A DNA stretch of 64,000 nt from Rhytidiadelphus loreus (lineage: Eukaryota; Streptophyta; Bryopsida; Hypnales; Hylocomiaceae). Location: the NCBI GenBank assembly GCA_947034895.1, contig OX344761.1, positions 83,283,839-83,347,838 of the forward strand, in the 5' to 3' direction. Of the stretch, positions 36,343 to 47,599 are shown in pieces. A model generated the notes under the pieces. The model was not told where the DNA came from. It made no database searches and saw only the letters and a program-made list of their open reading frames with translations. Position 1 is the stretch's first letter. Each line of letters begins with the position of its first letter. The translations under genes and the position numbers were made by a program.

Positions 36343-37101
36343 CTGCTAATTTTATTAAGGTTTCAAAGTTGATTGCAAGGCTTTGAAATTTCATTTACTT
36401 TATCATGCAACTTGTCTAGGGCTTTGCTTTTTTGCATTGAAAACCTATAGAAGATTTTAAAAATTGAATATGTTGAAACTATAGATTCTTAAATTATTAA
36501 AAGAAATCAATGACCACTAAAACTATGATTTTATGGTTTTTTAGTTTTTTAATTCTTTTATTTATTTATAATTAGTAATCAATAATGTATTAAAAAATAT
36601 GAATGTATTAAAAAAGATAAATTTAAACTCATGATAAAAAATTGTAGAAGAGAAAGATTTATCCTAATGGAATAAATTTCAAATGGTTACAATTTAATGC
36701 ATCATAATTGAAGTGACAAAACTAGAGACTAAATGCATTGTGGATGAATGAACACACAAAAGAGTGGTAGATTTCAAATGACAAGCAATGGATACAATAT
36801 CAAAGCAACAATGTACAATTGCATGGTAGAATGTAAATGCATCGTGGATGCAAGGACATAATAGAAGGCCTTTTATTCAAATTGTAGAGTAAATAAAAGG
36901 ATAGACAAAAACAATGTCAAAATAGTTCGGGCTTCAGTTTGAGTAGTGTGGCTTTAAGATTCAATATTTTTGGTTGCTCATCTTAAACTAACCCCATGTT
37001 CACTCAAAATTTTAAATTAGATCCTATATACGTCTATGAATAAACCAACTCCAACCTAAAAAATGAAATAAATTACATAGTACTATTTATTAATATGAGC
37101 C

Positions 37102-37104
<3 letters not shown>

Positions 37105-37148
<44 letters not shown>
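37105..37148. repeat. (TA)n microsatellite, about 22 units
   Basis: Uninterrupted TA dinucleotides. Confidence 0.95.
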
Positions 37149-37153
<5 letters not shown>

Positions 37154-37483
37154 AAAATATTTATTAATGGCATAATAATAATAAATAATAAATAATAACT
37201 TGAGAAACAAAAAAATGTTAGAGATTGAATTATACAAATTACAAAAGGATGACAGTTCATCTCAAACTCACAGGCCAAAAAAATGACCATTATCCACATG
37301 TTTTTCATGAATAAAAGGGTTATTTTTGTTTTTGCATAAGAAGTATTTTACTCTCCACGAGTCCATGCTACTAGTTATGATCAATTTAAAAAAATTCAAA
37401 TATTCATATTTCTAAATTAATTAAGTATTCCATTTATTCATCTATAATATTTTGATATTACATAAATATATAATTAAAAATAA

Positions 37484-37514
<31 letters not shown>

Positions 37515-37531
37515 GTAGTAGTAGTAGTAGT
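37484..37531. repeat. Compound (AAT)n-(AGT)n microsatellite
   Basis: About ten AAT units pass directly into about six AGT units. Confidence 0.95.
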
Positions 37532-37867
37532 GAAATGATGACTTATTGTTGACTAGGGCTCTACTTATTTCCACACAAGCAAATGACAATTGATTGCAAA
37601 TTTTGAACTCTTGAAGACTTTGGAGAGAGGATTTCCAAATGTATTCATAATATTGGATTTTGAAAAGAATTGTTGCTAGAACAATTTGGAAGAATGGTGT
37701 GAGTTTTTTTTGTTATTGATGTAGTTTTGCATATTTGTCCTCATTATCAAAATGATTTAAACCAACACTTTAAGTGAAATGTGGAATACAATGTGCATGG
37801 GTATATTATTGGATGAATATCATTAGGACTAGATACAACACTATCTTGACATGGATACTTTTTAGAA

Positions 37868-38074
37868 GTGGATATTTTAGGAATCAATGGAAGGCAACTA
37901 CATTGTAGATGCCAAAAGTACACTATAAGACTTCCTAAACAACCATGTGATCATGTCTTTAGGGCTTTAAAATTTCATGGATTAAGTCACACCATCTTAT
38001 ATAAGAATGTTGCGCATCCCATCTACAACTCTACTAATGAACTTTGTATAGGTCACACCAACTTTAACCTATAG
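37868..38074 (+). pseudogene. Relic with SWIM-type zinc finger, possibly a MULE/FAR1 transposase
   Basis: A 68-codon frame, open from a GTG and ending in TAG, contains C-R-C followed eleven residues later by C-D-H (text LHCRCQKYTIRL...PCDHVFRAL). This is the CxC...CxH pattern of SWIM zinc fingers near the C-terminus of MuDR-type transposases and FAR1/FHY3 proteins. A hydrophobic stretch with Tyr residues follows, as in those families. No transposase core was recognised upstream, so this is probably a remnant. Confidence 0.45.
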
Positions 38075-38795
38075 TTTGTCACTTGATTTATAAAATAAAA
38101 TTCCTAGAGTTCTTACTACCAATTATTCCAAAAATACAAATAATTATTAGGGAGTTCGGTAGACTCATCTAGTTTTGAATTATAAGTAGCAATTCTAAAG
38201 TCGAATGGACTTTCCATAGCATTAAATTACATATAGACATGAATTTAACTTTAAATGAATTATAGTGAGGTGGCAAGTTCTAGTTGCATGTGAGCTACAA
38301 AGACTCTTATCACTACTATTATCATTTCTAAAACAAAATTTTGAATAAATTATTGCTTGTAAAATTTTGAGGATTGTAATTAGAGTCCAATTTAATTGGT
38401 ATTTTTTAGAAAAAAAAGATCTTCATTGTCATATTTGATTTCAAGCATTTAATGTCAATTTTTAAACAAATATGTCCATAACAAACAAATCATAAAGAAT
38501 TAGGACATAGGATTAGTCATTTTGAGAAGTTGAAATGATTTTCTTATAAGATTGAGTGGATATATTTTTCAATTTGATTTGACTCAAACCATGACATTTA
38601 CATTGAAGGTCAAAATTGCACCTTTCTCCTACAAGTGAGAAGTTAAAGGTAAATTGAGAGGCTAAGAGGAGCCTTGTCAAAATGATATATCTAATGTAAT
38701 ATTAATTATTTTTGTTGACATTTTTAATTAAAAGATTGTACTTTTTTAGTATACCTAATAAATCAAAATTTGCAATATTTCTGTAGAAGTGAAAC

Positions 38796-39859
38796 ATGGA
38801 TGCTTATTCCAAGAAACATAGTAATAAAACTACCATGCCTAAAACTTCAAGTATGACAAAATGGGCTATGTCCAAGAAATTTATTAGACCAGAGGTTCCT
38901 ATCATAATTCTTTCATGATTTTATAAAATTGTTATGTTATTGAAGCATTTTGCATATTAAATCAAAATTTGAAGGTAATAACTTTAACAATTAAAGTGTT
39001 TGTAAATTTTTTAATTTTATTCTTATGAAAAAATAATAATACATCAAATAATTCACATATTTAGTTTACATTATTACGTTATTTACCAAAGAGTTTTTTA
39101 ATTCATATAATTTAAAATGATAAAACCATTATATGATCAATGCCATATAACTTATGGCATTAATATTTTTACTTTATGTCAAATTGAAATGGCATGCAGT
39201 TATATCCATTATGCTTTACGGTATCTGCAATAATAGGTTTATCAGGATTTTTGATAAGGCGAAACTTAACAATAAACCCTGATGTTCGGTAAGAATTGTT
39301 TATATTTTGTTTTATTTAAAACATATTGATTTCTATATATATTCTACATGCTAAAATATTTACAATAATTATCCAAAAAATTGACCTTGAAATCATGGCA
39401 TAAATTTTTTTAAATGTAAAATTTTCAAAATTTCCATATATCATATATCTATTTTTATTTATTATTATTTATTAATAGAATGTACAAAGATTATGGGTCA
39501 ATTCATTGAATGTGATGTATTTGTTAATTCCATTATTTGAAAGTTGTAAGAGAATTCAAAATTTATATACAAATGTTTTAATCTATTGTATGAAGGATGT
39601 TTACAACTTCATTTTTCAAAAGCTTCAAAATACTTTTATATTATATTTAAATGTAGCAAATTAATATAAAAAGTGATGACTACAATGACCATTAACGATT
39701 GAATTTTCAAATTGATGGTGTAGAATTAATAAAGATGATCGGGTCGCAGGAGTATTAAAGAACTATAAAGAAGGAAAAACATACTACAATCATCGGCTTA
39801 GGGGTTATTTGAGATCACATTATCCATCATACTTTGATCAATACGAAAATTCAAAATGA
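38796..39859 (+). CDS. B12D-like small mitochondrial membrane protein
   Basis: Three short exons, 38796-38894, 39200-39288 and 39724-39859, join in frame to 107 residues. The joined protein aligns by eye with the plant B12D family (MLRQ-related complex I subunit fold). It has KKFIRPE just before a YPL membrane segment (LYPLCFTVSAIIGLSGFLI), then RRNLTINPDVR, then NKDDRVAGVLKNYKEGKTY and HRLRGYLRSHYP. Family members are usually 85-95 residues, with the order RPE-YPL-membrane-NPEV-AGVL. B12D proteins are thought to sit in the mitochondrial inner membrane; the exact role is unsettled. Splice 2 is good (CG/GTAAGA; GTGTAG acceptor). The first donor, GAG/GTTCCT, is weak, which may mean a poorly spliced or recently decaying gene. 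No internal stop is present. Confidence 0.75.
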
Positions 39860-40780
39860 ATCAATATGCAAAATTTTAATAATGATTTTAATAATAATTT
39901 GCAATTGATTGAGCCAAAAAATCTTAAAATAAAAGTAGGTAAACAATATCATTACTCCATTTTAGTAATTTTACAAACATTATTTTATTAAAAAATAAAA
40001 AATATATATTTTAAATATTTTAAATAGTAAAATGTGATATTGTACAAAAGCAATGCTTACAAAAGCTCCACAATGTAAGCCTACACATTTAAATCAATAA
40101 AGTTTATTTTGTTTTATAAATATTTGCATAAGTGTTGTTTACAATTGAAAATTCTCAAATTTCTAATATGGATTGAATCAGAACTTTATTCTTTCAGAAT
40201 TCCAACCTCAAGTAAATAAATGAATGAGAAACAAAATGGCTCAAGAACATTGCCTATACTTGAATGCAAACTCTATTTACATAGCCTTCTTATTTCTAAA
40301 TGTTAAATTTTTTTTTTTCTGAAAAGATATAATTTGGAGATGGATTTATTATGTTCATATTTTAGTTCTTTGTTTAAGAGTGTCCTCTATATTCATATAT
40401 ACTACAATCATAGGAATGAAACATTAAAAAAAATTACATGACAATTAAGAAAAATAGGATTTTTGTATCCCCTTAGATAAAACCTTCAATAATAACAAGC
40501 ACGCTAGTATACCATACATACATGTTAGATTCAAAACTTTGTTGTCAAAATTTAATTCCCACATTTCATTTCAAAAGATTATAACAATATAACTTATCAC
40601 ATGACGGTACGTGTCATTATTGAAGAGAGGGAGCTAGAAACAATTACCAATTTTAGGCAATTTTATTTTATGGAGACAACAAATCACTGCACGTAAATGA
40701 CTTGTAGCTAATGCAAAAAATTGATTTATACAGTTTTGAGCTTTGTAATATTAAACTTTGTACATCAAAACAATTCATAT
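39860..40780. other. 3' flank of the B12D-like gene
   Basis: AT-rich sequence with no other feature I can support. Confidence 0.35.
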
Positions 40781-40788
40781 TCATTTAA

Positions 40789-41733
40789 CCCCTAAAGGAC
40801 CATTGTCCCTTTGGGGGACAAATGTGTTTTCGGGCAGGTACCTATGGGCTGAAATTTTCTCCTAATTTTTTGAATTTTTTTTTTGAGGTAGAAAAGTTGA
40901 TTTGCTTTGTGAGAAAATAATTTTTTTTCAAAATTGGTGCCTGGGAACAATAGTTATGACCAAATAAGCTCAAACAAGGGGATGGCGGGCAGCTTGGGCA
41001 GCCAAAAAAAATGTACAAAAATTTGAATTTTTTTTTTAATATTATTTTTTCTCATAGATTATATTTTTGTCTATTTGGAAAGCTTTGATTCATTTCATTT
41101 GGATATGTTATCAGAAAGTTATGGACATTCTTGTTTTTCGGGAAGTTAGAGCATCTTCTTGAAAAAAATAACTTGTAGGATTCATTTCTGAATGCAATTT
41201 TTCATATTTTTCAATTTTTTTTTTGCATGGTCTGATTTACTTGCTAGAACAATCTCACCATTGGATTTAGTGCATTTTAATTCCAACTAAAATATATGAA
41301 TAAGGTTTTTTGGAGATAAAAGATTTTCCTTCTATCTCATACCTACTTCTATTTAACAATTTTTTTAAGAATGATAATTAATTTTTTCTTGAATTTTTCT
41401 TTTTTACCTAGACTCTCAACTCAATTCTCCAGTATAAAGATTTAAAGTTCAAAACTCTGTAGTGCAAAAATTTTAAGTTAAAAATGTTCAAAGTCAAAAA
41501 ATCTAGTCCTGCAATGTGTTGAGAAACTTGTTTTTTCCACTTTAAACGCAGATACCTTGCAATCTGAGCGGTAAAAAATTTTGAAATTTTTTCCACACTC
41601 TCATACTAGTTAGGTGTAAGATCCTACGGTTATATATGGGGAAAAAACAATGTTTCAATTTTTTTACTCCTTGCTATAGATATGACAGTTTTGAGTGTTT
41701 TCTGGCAGAAAAAAGGCCTTGGTCCTTTAGGGG
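40789..41733. mobile_element. Family B element, best-preserved long copy (945 bp)
   Basis: TTAA at 40785-40788 and 41734-41737 flank ends CCCCTAAAGGACCA and TGGTCCTTTAGGGG, perfect 14-base inverted repeats. Just inside the left end is the palindrome TTGTCCCTTTGGGGGACAA. The end sequence (CCC...GGG) and TTAA duplication match the hallmarks of piggyBac-type elements. There is no transposase open frame, so it is non-autonomous. Confidence 0.8.
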
Positions 41734-41739
41734 TTAATA

Positions 41740-43410
41740 TTGCTCATATGTCAATAACTACATCATTAAAAAGAATTCAAGACATAATCGCTCAATCTTT
41801 AAGAACATTTCAAGTTTTTTTTTCAACCTAAAGTGAAAAAAGTAGTTCATTTCATCCGTCTTCAAGTTACTAACAATAAAAAATTTCTATTCACTTTTCA
41901 AGAGTTTGTTTCATTTTATTCTATTCAAGTCACATTTATATGTATAGATCTTAGAAAGAAAGAATAAATAATACTTTGATGAACATCTTACTCTAGAATT
42001 CACATTCACTTGAGATTTATAAGTTTGAAAAGAATAAAATAGGCTATATAGAAATACAATTTGCAATTTGGTGCATTAATGTCAATGTTTATATCTATAC
42101 ATACATGTTAGTTGTTGTTTTTAATTTTGGTGCCGTGAGATTACCATAAATTTGTATGATCATAGGATAATATTGATGCCGATAAAAATTTCTTTAAAAA
42201 AAAATAAGGTGTCAACTATTTGTTTCACAAGATTTTGATCTACTAAATTCAAAATACCAAACTTCAAATATTCTATAAATGCATGAATTAAAAATATAAA
42301 TATAAAAATTTAGTATAGATTGAATTGCAACAATTGTAATAGTAACACCATTAAACCATACTGATCTATACATTAAAAAAATAATTTATTGTTCGCTTTG
42401 TTGTTTCTTTTGTGTGTATAATGTAAATATATGAAAATATGAAAACCATGACCATGTTTCTCACACCTTCGGAAAGTGTAGGAGAAACAAATATATCTTC
42501 AAATGGATAAATTCAAAGGTAGTTTCATCATTGTATAGGCTTCTATGTAGCAATGGAAAAGTCATTATCACTAATGAACACAAAATATGGTGAATTCTTC
42601 ACTCATGTGGATTACCCATTGTTGTAGATAAAACCTAAGATAGGCATTGATATAGTTGAATAAATTTAATTCACAAGAACATATTCAACATCTAATAACT
42701 ATGAAAAATGTAACAATAAAGAATAAATGTCTACCCAAAATTAATTTATTCACCCTATAAGTACCATCTCAAGAATTTCTGCATATTTATTTATACAATA
42801 TCCAAATCATACCTTGTTACTATACTTGAATCTCCTTAGACGTGGAAAAAATACAAATAAATGTATCCATCCTAATAATAGAATCTAACAAAAAAGACAC
42901 GAGAATGCTCCTATCTTATACAAGTAAGAAAGGATTTCATCTCGGTTGGATGAATCAATGACTTCAAAAGTTTGATTGAACCCATTATTAATATACAAAA
43001 CCCCAGAGTTATAAAAAAAAAGCATGAAGTCTTTATCATAATTTCCATCCCTTTAGCTTCACACTTCATCCATCTTCTAACACATCCTCATATTTCTCAA
43101 CTTTGTTTTCTGAAAGTTTAATTGCCATGCATCTTTTACAAACCAATGCTTTTATCCTTATGTACTTCCCTGATTCTCAAATCCACAACACTTTCTCAAA
43201 TCTTTGCTTCTCCCTTGAATAAGTGCTCACAAAATCCTCATCACATTCTCAATTCCAATGCTTTTGGTTGTTTTTACATGCGATGTGGTGAAGAATTGAA
43301 GGTTTTATCATAGGAGATCAATTGTGCTTTCAAGTAAGTTGAAGAATGTCTTGTCATTCTTGTGATAATAATTCATTGATGGTGTGGAAATGGTGGGATT
43401 AATATTCTAA
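41740..43410. other. Gene-poor stretch
   Basis: No gene is supported. A 63-codon open frame at 43122-43313 lacks family resemblance. Confidence 0.35.
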
Positions 43411-43413
43411 ATC

Positions 43414-43974
43414 TCAAGGGGGTCATTTAGAGTGTCCATTAGAAACCACGTGCGAACAAAACTTTGGACTCCCTATATATTTTTTGAATTTTAAATAAAA
43501 CAAAATTTTAAAAATTATGAATAGATTTTCCTACTTTGAAAGTTTATTTTTTGAATTATTGATATTTTTATTTGTTAATAATAATTAGTTACAAATTTTT
43601 GAAGTAAAAAGATACACTGTAGAACTGAAAAATAACTTTCACACCCCTATATTATATAAGAAAAAATTGTCTAAAAAATGAACAAAAAATTCCTAAAAAT
43701 AACTCATTATCGAAAGCTCATTTTGAATTGAATATTGACTCAATGGTCATCTAAATGTGTCTATAATTATTTGAGTTGAAAAACATGCCATTTTAGTTTA
43801 TTTTCGACCTCTTCTAGAAATTATTTCATATTTTATTTGAGTTGGAAATTTTGGCAATAAAAATCTATAGTCATTATTAAACAATGCTCAAAATTTTAGG
43901 TTGAAATTATAGTTTATTAGAAACCACTTGTTCGCACGTGGTTTGTTATAGTAGAACTAAGTGTACCCCCCGAG
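43414..43974. mobile_element. Family D MITE, copy 2, with 9-bp target repeat
   Basis: TTCTAAATC occurs at 43405-43413 and again at 43975-43983, immediately outside ends TCAAGGGGGTCATTTAG and the complement CTCGGGGGGTACACTTAG. The body is an inverted copy of the intronic element at 27.47-28.03 kb. A 9-bp duplication is typical of Mutator-like elements. Confidence 0.75.
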
Positions 43975-43984
43975 TTCTAAATCC

Positions 43985-45080
43985 AATTTTTTTTCTTTGG
44001 AAATAACAAAGGTTTAGAAATCATATGGCTTGGAGATTTTGTCTTTTTGTAGTTGACTTATGATTGTTTGAAATTAGAAAGACTAGTGTAGATTCTTTGT
44101 GCATGGAGAGTATAAAGTGAACATTATATTTGAAATCATGATGCATGCATATGTCTTATGTCTTATGGTATAAGAATATACTTTTCATATTCTATAATGT
44201 TGTATTGATATTATTTAGTCATGATGTGGAGTCGTTTGGTTGTACTAGTATGTAGAGTTGAAAGTTCTCCTTAGCAATTGTTTGTTGCTTTTGTTTAGAC
44301 CTAGATGATGTGCTATAGGTGGTCATATTGCATTTGTAGTGATCCTCTTTTGTTTTGTGATATTGAGTTCTTTTTACTTGTTTATACTCTTAAACTTCTT
44401 ATAAGTGTTTTGGATATTATTTAGTCCTCAACTAGTTAGATTGCAACTTTTCCATTGAATTTCTTTCACCTTGTCTTTTTTGATAAAATATTTGTTAATT
44501 TATAAGTGTATTGTGTTACATGTAGTAAAAAAAGATTGTTTATATAGAATGTCTAAAGTGGATTGTTTGTGTTGCTAATGGATTGTGTTTCATTAGAAAT
44601 TGTGTTGTACTTGTAAGTCCAATAGGAAGCAAGAATGTGTTGGTGATTTTTTTGAGCATTGTGTTATTATTATTTTACATAGATGTCAAACTGTTTGGTC
44701 ATGCTAGTTTTTAGTGTTGATAGGTCTTTTTTGAAAGTCATATATGGAGTCATTTTCTCTCTTCGGGTCTCTCTTGGAACAAAATAAGAAATGAAGACAT
44801 TGCAAATTGTCATGTCTAGTTGGATTGCCTTTGTATTGATCATATGTTGTTTGTGACATTGTAGCTCTTTTTATTTGTTTGATGGTACTCTTGTTCTTTG
44901 AAATAGTGTTGGTTACTACCTAGTTCTTAACATGTGCAAGTGGAACTTCTCTCTCTAGCTTTCTTGTTTGTTTGTTTTTGGGAAGAAGTTAGTTTATAAA
45001 TTGATTGCTTTACATGAGATAAATGGATCAATCTAATTGTCTTTTAGGAGGGTGTACATGTACATTGATATAGCCAAGCA
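43985..45080. other. Gene-poor stretch upstream of the SKP1-like pseudogene
   Basis: AT-rich sequence without a recognised exon or repeat. Confidence 0.35.
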
Positions 45081-45669
45081 ACATATAAAGTGAGGAGCTA
45101 AGATAACAAGATGTTTGAGGTTGATGACACTATGGCATTTGAATCACAACTTGTGAAGAATATGATCAAAGATACTAGTAAGATGCTATCATCCCATTGT
45201 CTAAATGTATCGAGCAAGATCCTTGCGAAAGTAATTGAATATTGCAAATATCATGTGGATAACCAAAAGACTACCAAAGATGAGCTAAGTACCTCAAAAG
45301 ATGATATTAAGGCTTGGGACACGGATTTTGTAAAGGTGGATCAAGCAACTTTGATTGTCCTTATCTTGGTAATATTCTCTTGTTTTTTTTCTTATTTTTT
45401 TTCACATTATTAAGTTAACTTATTGGATGCTAAATTATAATTAGTATATATAATCCCTCTATTCCATTAGAATATGATGTTAGGTATAGGCTACCAAATA
45501 TTTGAACGTAAAGAATATGCTAGATTTGACATGCGAGACTATGGCTAACATGAGAAAGGGAAAGACTAGAGAAGAGATTAGGAAGACATTCAACATAAAA
45601 AACGACTTTATTCTTGAAGAAGAAGAAAAAGAGGAAGTTTAAAGGGAGAATCAAAGGCCATTTGAATAG
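45081..45669 (+). pseudogene. SKP1-like pseudogene, intron retained
   Basis: Two exons match SKP1, the SCF ubiquitin-ligase adaptor. Exon 1 (about 45081-45368) carries the N-terminal POZ region with SSKILAKVIEYCKYHV, DDIKAWDTDFVKVDQATL and the FEVDDTMAFESQ start region. Exon 2 (45490-45669) carries the F-box-binding helices: [36 protein letters not shown], then EEEEKEEV and RENQRPFE. A TAA at 45099-45101 interrupts the N-terminus, and another at 45640-45642 cuts off the conserved last residues (family end WAFE). The 121-base intron sits at the usual place and keeps GT...AG. It is therefore a DNA-level duplicate, not a processed copy. An ATG at 45111 could still give about 136 residues lacking the first beta strand. 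Confidence 0.85.
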
Positions 45670-46469
45670 ACACTCTTAGACAATCTTAATATGCTTTGCT
45701 TGATATGAATAGCAATTGGCATATAAAGTATATGACCTTAAAATGACAATAGAATAAGACCAAATCAAGAATTGTATTAAGGAATTTAAATGTTCTTGAA
45801 CATAGAACTAATAGGCTCCTATTACCACATGTATAGTGATACCTCATGGCAATCAATAGTTCGGATATTTTACAAAGCCAAACTTTGTACCCACACCCTT
45901 TATTGACTTTGTAAATGAAAAAACTTAGATGGTATCTTTTATCAACCTATTGGTTTTTGTTCCATTTCAAATATATAATCCTTCTTTACATGATTGTAAA
46001 ATATAACCGTAGTGTTGCAAATGAATTTTGTTGCACCTCCTCAATTATGAAATTATGATGTATTTGTTTCTATATTCTCATCAATGTCTTGTTGGTTGGA
46101 TTTTTATATCTTAACCTTGAAATGGTTCATTGGCCATATCATGTCACTTCAAAACTCTAAAATACAAACTTCATCATGTTACCTCATGTACAGTACTAAA
46201 AAACATTTCAACTACAAAACTAGTGGCATATGAATAAGGTAGAAAGTCCATTGTAGATTGTTTGTTCAATGCATATAAATATAATTACTGGTTTCACAAC
46301 TTTTTTTGCATGAGAATGGTAAATTAGGTTTTATTTCACATTTTTATTTTAGTCAACTCATTTTTGGCAAAAAATGATACATTATAGGCAATCAAAGCAA
46401 AAAAATATATTGTTTCCCATTGTGATTTCTAGAGAGGGTCTACTCTTGTCCTTTTGGATTCTAATGTTT

Positions 46470-46960
46470 TTTGTAATTTCTTGACATGGTTCCAATGGAA
46501 ATCCAAAAGGACCTTTAGCTGTATACAAAAACACAATGAATGAACCTCTTGCCATGTGTGGAAGCCACATGAATGAGTTCATTGAATTCATTAAATGGTG
46601 ACATTCCAATCCAATTCCAACCCTTTCATATCCAATTCCAAAACTTTGAGTCCCAATTGCATACTCAATGCAATAAAGACTACATTAGAATACAACATAA
46701 TTAAATTGGATCCAAAAATAGAACTCCAAATTGGTTTGCTAACCTTAATTGACTTTTTGATGGTTGTAACACATTTTTGTGATGCTAGGTAAGACAATGT
46801 AGCATGACAAACAAGATATTGAGCCTCCAAAACACTCATGCTCATTGCCTTTCCTTCATACACCCTACTCATCGTGCATTGAGCCTCCACTTGTCCACTT
46901 AGCTATTGATGGATGTCAAATATTCCACACCATATGTTGTATAGCCAAGGTGCATGATAT
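46470..46960. repeat. Interspersed repeat J, copy 2
   Basis: Uninterrupted counterpart of the 7.7-9.4 kb copy. It shares the CATGGTTCCAATGGAAATCC, TTGCCATGTGTGGAAGCC, CATACTCAATGCAATAAA and GGTTTGCTAACC blocks in order. Protein-like open frames on the minus strand (46382-46609 and 46591-46890) do not stay open in copy 1, so coding status is doubtful. Confidence 0.55.
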
Positions 46961-47599
46961 TGAATGTTATGTTGGAAGAATGCTATAACAAATTGGAAAT
47001 TTGACTTTCTAAATGTTGATTTTGAATAACATTAGAATATTATTGACATGCAATTTTTCTCCTAACATAATTCATCAAGGTAGAAGGCTCCATTGAATAA
47101 TAAGCTAAAGAAAAAATATTCAATAGTTGTTAGTTCAACAAACAAGTCTATTGGAAAAGGTACATCAACATGAAATAGTCAAGAACTAATATTTGTAGTG
47201 AAGAAGAATGTAACACCAATTACAAATTGTTTTGTCTTGCCATCCCACCATCTGATGTCAAAAAAATAGCCCTTAACCAACATATGGACATGAACAACGG
47301 ATTGTGTGTATATATTCAAACACACTTGCAATAGTAGAATACAAAAAACGATTGAAACAATTCTCTTCTTAGAAGGAAAACTATGTAAAGACCCTTAAAT
47401 ATCCATTAAACAATTACACTCTATTATTGTATGAAAATCTTACTCATACAATAATAAATAGCAACAACACAATGCTTCAATTCTAAATCTTTGAAAGATG
47501 ATCTATTGACATATAAAATACAATTCAAGTTAGAACAATTACACTCAAACCTCTCAAGTGTAATAACCTACGTGCCTAAAGTACATGAGGATATAGAAT

